Origin: Sphingomonas bacterium
GTDB lineage: Bacteria > Pseudomonadota > Alphaproteobacteria > Sphingomonadales > Sphingomonadaceae
Length of the DNA: 33,680 nt
Direction: 5' to 3'
Assembly (NCBI RefSeq): GCF_903644135.1
Contig: NZ_CAHJXA010000002.1
Span: forward strand, 1 to 33,680
Shown: in pieces, positions 31,700 to 33,680 of the stretch
Layout: the number at the start of each line of letters is the position of its first letter
How positions within the stretch are numbered: the stretch's first letter is position 1
Program-made: the position numbers and the translations under genes
Notes under the pieces: model-generated
The model's input: the letters and a program-made list of their open reading frames with translations, nothing else
Database searches by the model: none
What the model was told of the DNA's origin: nothing

Positions 31700-33103
31700 T
31701 CAGGCGGTGCCGGCGACCGGATCGAGCGGCACCTTGCCCGCGCCGGACGCGATCGGGAATTCGGCGACCCGGAAGCTGCCGAACTGCCGCCGACATGCCA
31801 GCGTCAGCACCACGCAGGCGACGCCGCCGACCAGCAGCAGCGCGCCCGGCGCGAACGGCAGCTTGCTCGTCGAGACGTTGAGCCCCAGCAGCAAGGCACC
31901 CACAGTCGGCGCGGCAAAGGCACCGAGCCGGCCCGCCGCCTGCGTCCAGCCCGTCCCCACCGACCGGATCGTCGTGGGATAGAGCAGACCCAGCGCCGCC
32001 GTCAGGCCGATCTGGATGCCCTGGACGCAGAAGCCCGCGCTGACGATCACCAGCGCATGGATTGTCGGCGACAGGCTGGTGCTGGCCATGCTGGCGACCA
32101 GCGGCGCGCCGACGAAGAACATCGCCACCATCGGCATGACGCCGAGCCGCTCGATGACGAACAGCAGCAGCACGCCGGCGATCAGCCCGCCGATCGCGAA
32201 CAGCGAGGCGGTGCCGCCCGCCGCCGCCGTGCTCGCGCCGCCCGCCTGGAGCAGCTGCGGCAACCATGTCAGGGAGAAGAAGTTCGACATCTGGTTTGCC
32301 GCCTGACAGATCCACAGCATCGGCGTGACCACCGCCAACGATCCGGCGAACAGCAGGCGGATCGACCCGCCCTTTGCGGGAGCCGCCGCGCCGGCGACCA
32401 GCCGAGCATTGTCGGCGATCGTCAGATCGGGCCGCAACCGCCGCGCCATGCGCAAGGCCTGCAACTCGCGGCCGGTCCGTGCGGCCAGATACTTGATACT
32501 CTCGGGCATGATCAGCGCCACCGCCGCCGCGACGACCAGCTGGGCGCAGGCACCGACCACCAGGATCGACTGCCAGCCATGCGTCGGCACCAGCCCCCTG
32601 GCGACGAAGCCGGGGATCGCGATGCCGAGCACCACCCCCAGGCTGACCAGGACGAGCACCCGGCCGCGGATCAGCCGCGGCGTGATCTCGGCGATCAGCG
32701 CGGCGGCGTTGGGAAACACGCCGCCCACCATCAGCCCGACCAGCCCGCGCAGGATCACCAGATCGCCCGGGCCGCGCACCTGCGTCATCAGCAGATCGAG
32801 CACGGCGATGGTGGCAAGCCCCGCCACGATCATCGGCTTGCGGCCGAACCGGTCGCCGAGCATCCCCAGCAACGGCCCGCCGATCGCCATGCCGATGATG
32901 CCGGCACCGGCGGCGGGTGCCAGCGCGGTTCGGCCGAGGTGCCATTGCTTGAGGAGTTCGGGGATGATGTAGCCGAGCGAGGCGAGGTCGTAGCCGTCGC
33001 TCGCCATCGCCAGCGCCGCCAGGACAATGAAGACGATCGAGGCCCCGCGAAGCCGCTGGCCGTCGACGATCTGGTTCAGCTCAAGGGAATTTGCCCCGGT
33101 CAT
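31700..33103 (-). CDS. Aromatic acid:H+ symporter-like MFS transporter (AAHS family)
   Basis: A 467-residue, 12-helix carrier close to PcaK/BenK-type aromatic-acid importers. Helix 1 has the AAHS signature DGYD (D36-D39, MASDGYDLASLGYI). The loop after helix 2 has GMLGDRFGRKP, and helices 4 and 5 carry LRGLVGLMVGGVFPNAAAL, typical of the family. The second half has LYPTTIRSVGTGWTQAAGRLGA, the conserved helix-10/11 region. I start at ATG 33103 with GGAGAG upstream, shortening the open frame by nine codons. It probably imports a benzoate- or phenylacetate-like acid. The PepSY gene is upstream on the same strand with an 86-nt gap. Confidence 0.94.
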   Translation of the reverse strand: MTGANSLELNQIVDGQRLRGASIVFIVLAALAMASDGYDLASLGYIIPELLKQWHLGRTALAPAAGAGIIGMAIGGPLLGMLGDRFGRKPMIVAGLATIAVLDLLMTQVRGPGDLVILRGLVGLMVGGVFPNAAALIAEITPRLIRGRVLVLVSLGVVLGIAIPGFVARGLVPTHGWQSILVVGACAQLVVAAAVALIMPESIKYLAARTGRELQALRMARRLRPDLTIADNARLVAGAAAPAKGGSIRLLFAGSLAVVTPMLWICQAANQMSNFFSLTWLPQLLQAGGASTAAAGGTASLFAIGGLIAGVLLLFVIERLGVMPMVAMFFVGAPLVASMASTSLSPTIHALVIVSAGFCVQGIQIGLTAALGLLYPTTIRSVGTGWTQAAGRLGAFAAPTVGALLLGLNVSTSKLPFAPGALLLVGGVACVVLTLACRRQFGSFRVAEFPIASGAGKVPLDPVAGTA

Positions 33104-33189
33104 CGTGTCTCTCCAATCGTCCGGCCGCACCCTGTAGACGCCAACCTGACGCGCGGCACCTTACCGGCCGCCGCCGCCGACGCAACACG

Positions 33190-33680
33190 TCATACGCGGC
33201 GACGCACCAGCCGCGACCAGCCGATGCGGATGCCGCTGATCGAGGTGACGATGCCGCCGATCGACAACAGCCAGAGCAGCAGGTCCCAGGCCGGGCGATG
33301 GCGCAGCAGCAGGTTGAGGTCCCATTTGTGCAACAGGTCGAACAGCCAGCGATACACGCGGCGGCGCGTGTCGATGCTGCCGAGCAGCGCCCCGGTCGCC
33401 GGGTCGACATGGGCCCAGGTGCGAGCGGCGTCGCCATATTCGATGCGCAGAACAGGGAGCACCGAGTCGCCGGACAGCTCGTACCAATAGCCGTCGGGCT
33501 CGGTCAGCCGCTCGACGCGCTCGATCGGGGCCGGCACCAGCCGCGCGGCGGTGCGGACCAGCATCGCCGGATCGGGTCGGTAGGGCGTCAGTGTCGCGGC
33601 GTCGCGCACCGCTGTGCCGTCCGCTCGCATGATCGCCAGCAGCGGCCGCCCGGCGAGCCAGCGCAGTTCGACCTGCTTCG
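33190..33680 (-). CDS. PepSY-domain membrane protein (5' end outside window)
   Basis: The last 163 or so residues of a PepSY-type protein. The frame is open to the window edge, so the first ATG inside (33630) is not the true start. A PepSY module is visible (RYRPDPAML-like start, VERLTEPDGYWYEL, LRIEYGDAARTWAHVDPATG, LLGSIDTRRRVYRWLF). A transmembrane helix follows (LLLWLLSIGGIVTSISGIRIGW) and a short basic tail (SRLVRRRV). PepSY-TM proteins sit in the inner membrane and are often linked to ferric-siderophore reduction or protease inhibition; neither can be concluded here. Confidence 0.8.
   Translation of the reverse strand, partial: KQVELRWLAGRPLLAIMRADGTAVRDAATLTPYRPDPAMLVRTAARLVPAPIERVERLTEPDGYWYELSGDSVLPVLRIEYGDAARTWAHVDPATGALLGSIDTRRRVYRWLFDLLHKWDLNLLLRHRPAWDLLLWLLSIGGIVTSISGIRIGWSRLVRRRV

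Noticed and set aside
1-33680. tRNA, rRNA, CRISPR arrays, transposases, phage genes
   Set aside because: No cloverleaf-like region, regularly spaced repeat or transposase/integrase motif was seen by eye on either strand; a dedicated scan was not possible.

Overview
The window reads as a GC-rich alphaproteobacterial chromosome segment, most likely from the Sphingomonadales (Sphingomonas, Novosphingobium, Sphingobium or a relative). This is inferred from two large TonB-dependent receptors of the sphingomonad catabolic type, paired DUF6644-like proteins, a DUF6152-like protein, and many aromatic-catabolism genes. I saw no rRNA, tRNA, CRISPR array, insertion sequence or phage gene. Every assignment rests on reading translated motifs by eye; no database search was run.

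Layout. (1) 1-773: 3' end of an aldehyde dehydrogenase gene (+). (2) 823-5337, minus strand: TonB-dependent receptor, NmrA-like reductase, membrane protein, small secreted protein. (3) 5608-10390, minus strand: second TonB-dependent receptor, two paralogous DUF6644-like membrane proteins with overlapping genes, a YceI-like protein and a cytochrome b561. (4) 10795-15720, plus strand: two paralogous secreted proteins flanking a DUF6152-like protein, an MFS transporter, a one-domain extradiol-type VOC protein and a GST. (5) 15717-18445, minus strand: flavin monooxygenase and LysR regulator. (6) 18727-21605, plus strand, divergent from LysR: LigW-like amidohydrolase/decarboxylase, FAH-family hydrolase and a two-domain extradiol dioxygenase with the full active-site set. 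(7) 21620-23679: small lipoprotein (-), formylglycine-generating-enzyme-like protein without the FGE cysteines, second YceI. (8) 23846-26696, plus strand: di-heme cytochrome c, parvulin-type isomerase and HupE/UreJ-type membrane protein with overlapping genes. (9) 26700-29541, minus strand: ToxR-like membrane-anchored regulator and an aldehyde dehydrogenase. (10) 29651-31684, plus strand: iron-type alcohol dehydrogenase and a tandem double-MarR regulator. (11) 31700-33680, minus strand: aromatic-acid:H+ symporter-like MFS protein and a PepSY protein cut by the window end.

How it may work together (inference). The two receptors would import a ligand across the outer membrane and the MFS proteins would carry acids across the inner membrane. 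The decarboxylase and flavin hydroxylase would turn a carboxylated aromatic into a catechol-type diol. The extradiol enzymes would open the ring, and the FAH hydrolase, GST and aldehyde/alcohol dehydrogenases would process the products. The substrate cannot be named from sequence. The least explained parts are the secreted paralog pair around DUF6152, the receptor-linked DUF6644/YceI/b561 module, and the cytochrome c-parvulin-HupE operon, whose second heme domain lacks the usual methionine and whose upstream region holds three dyads.
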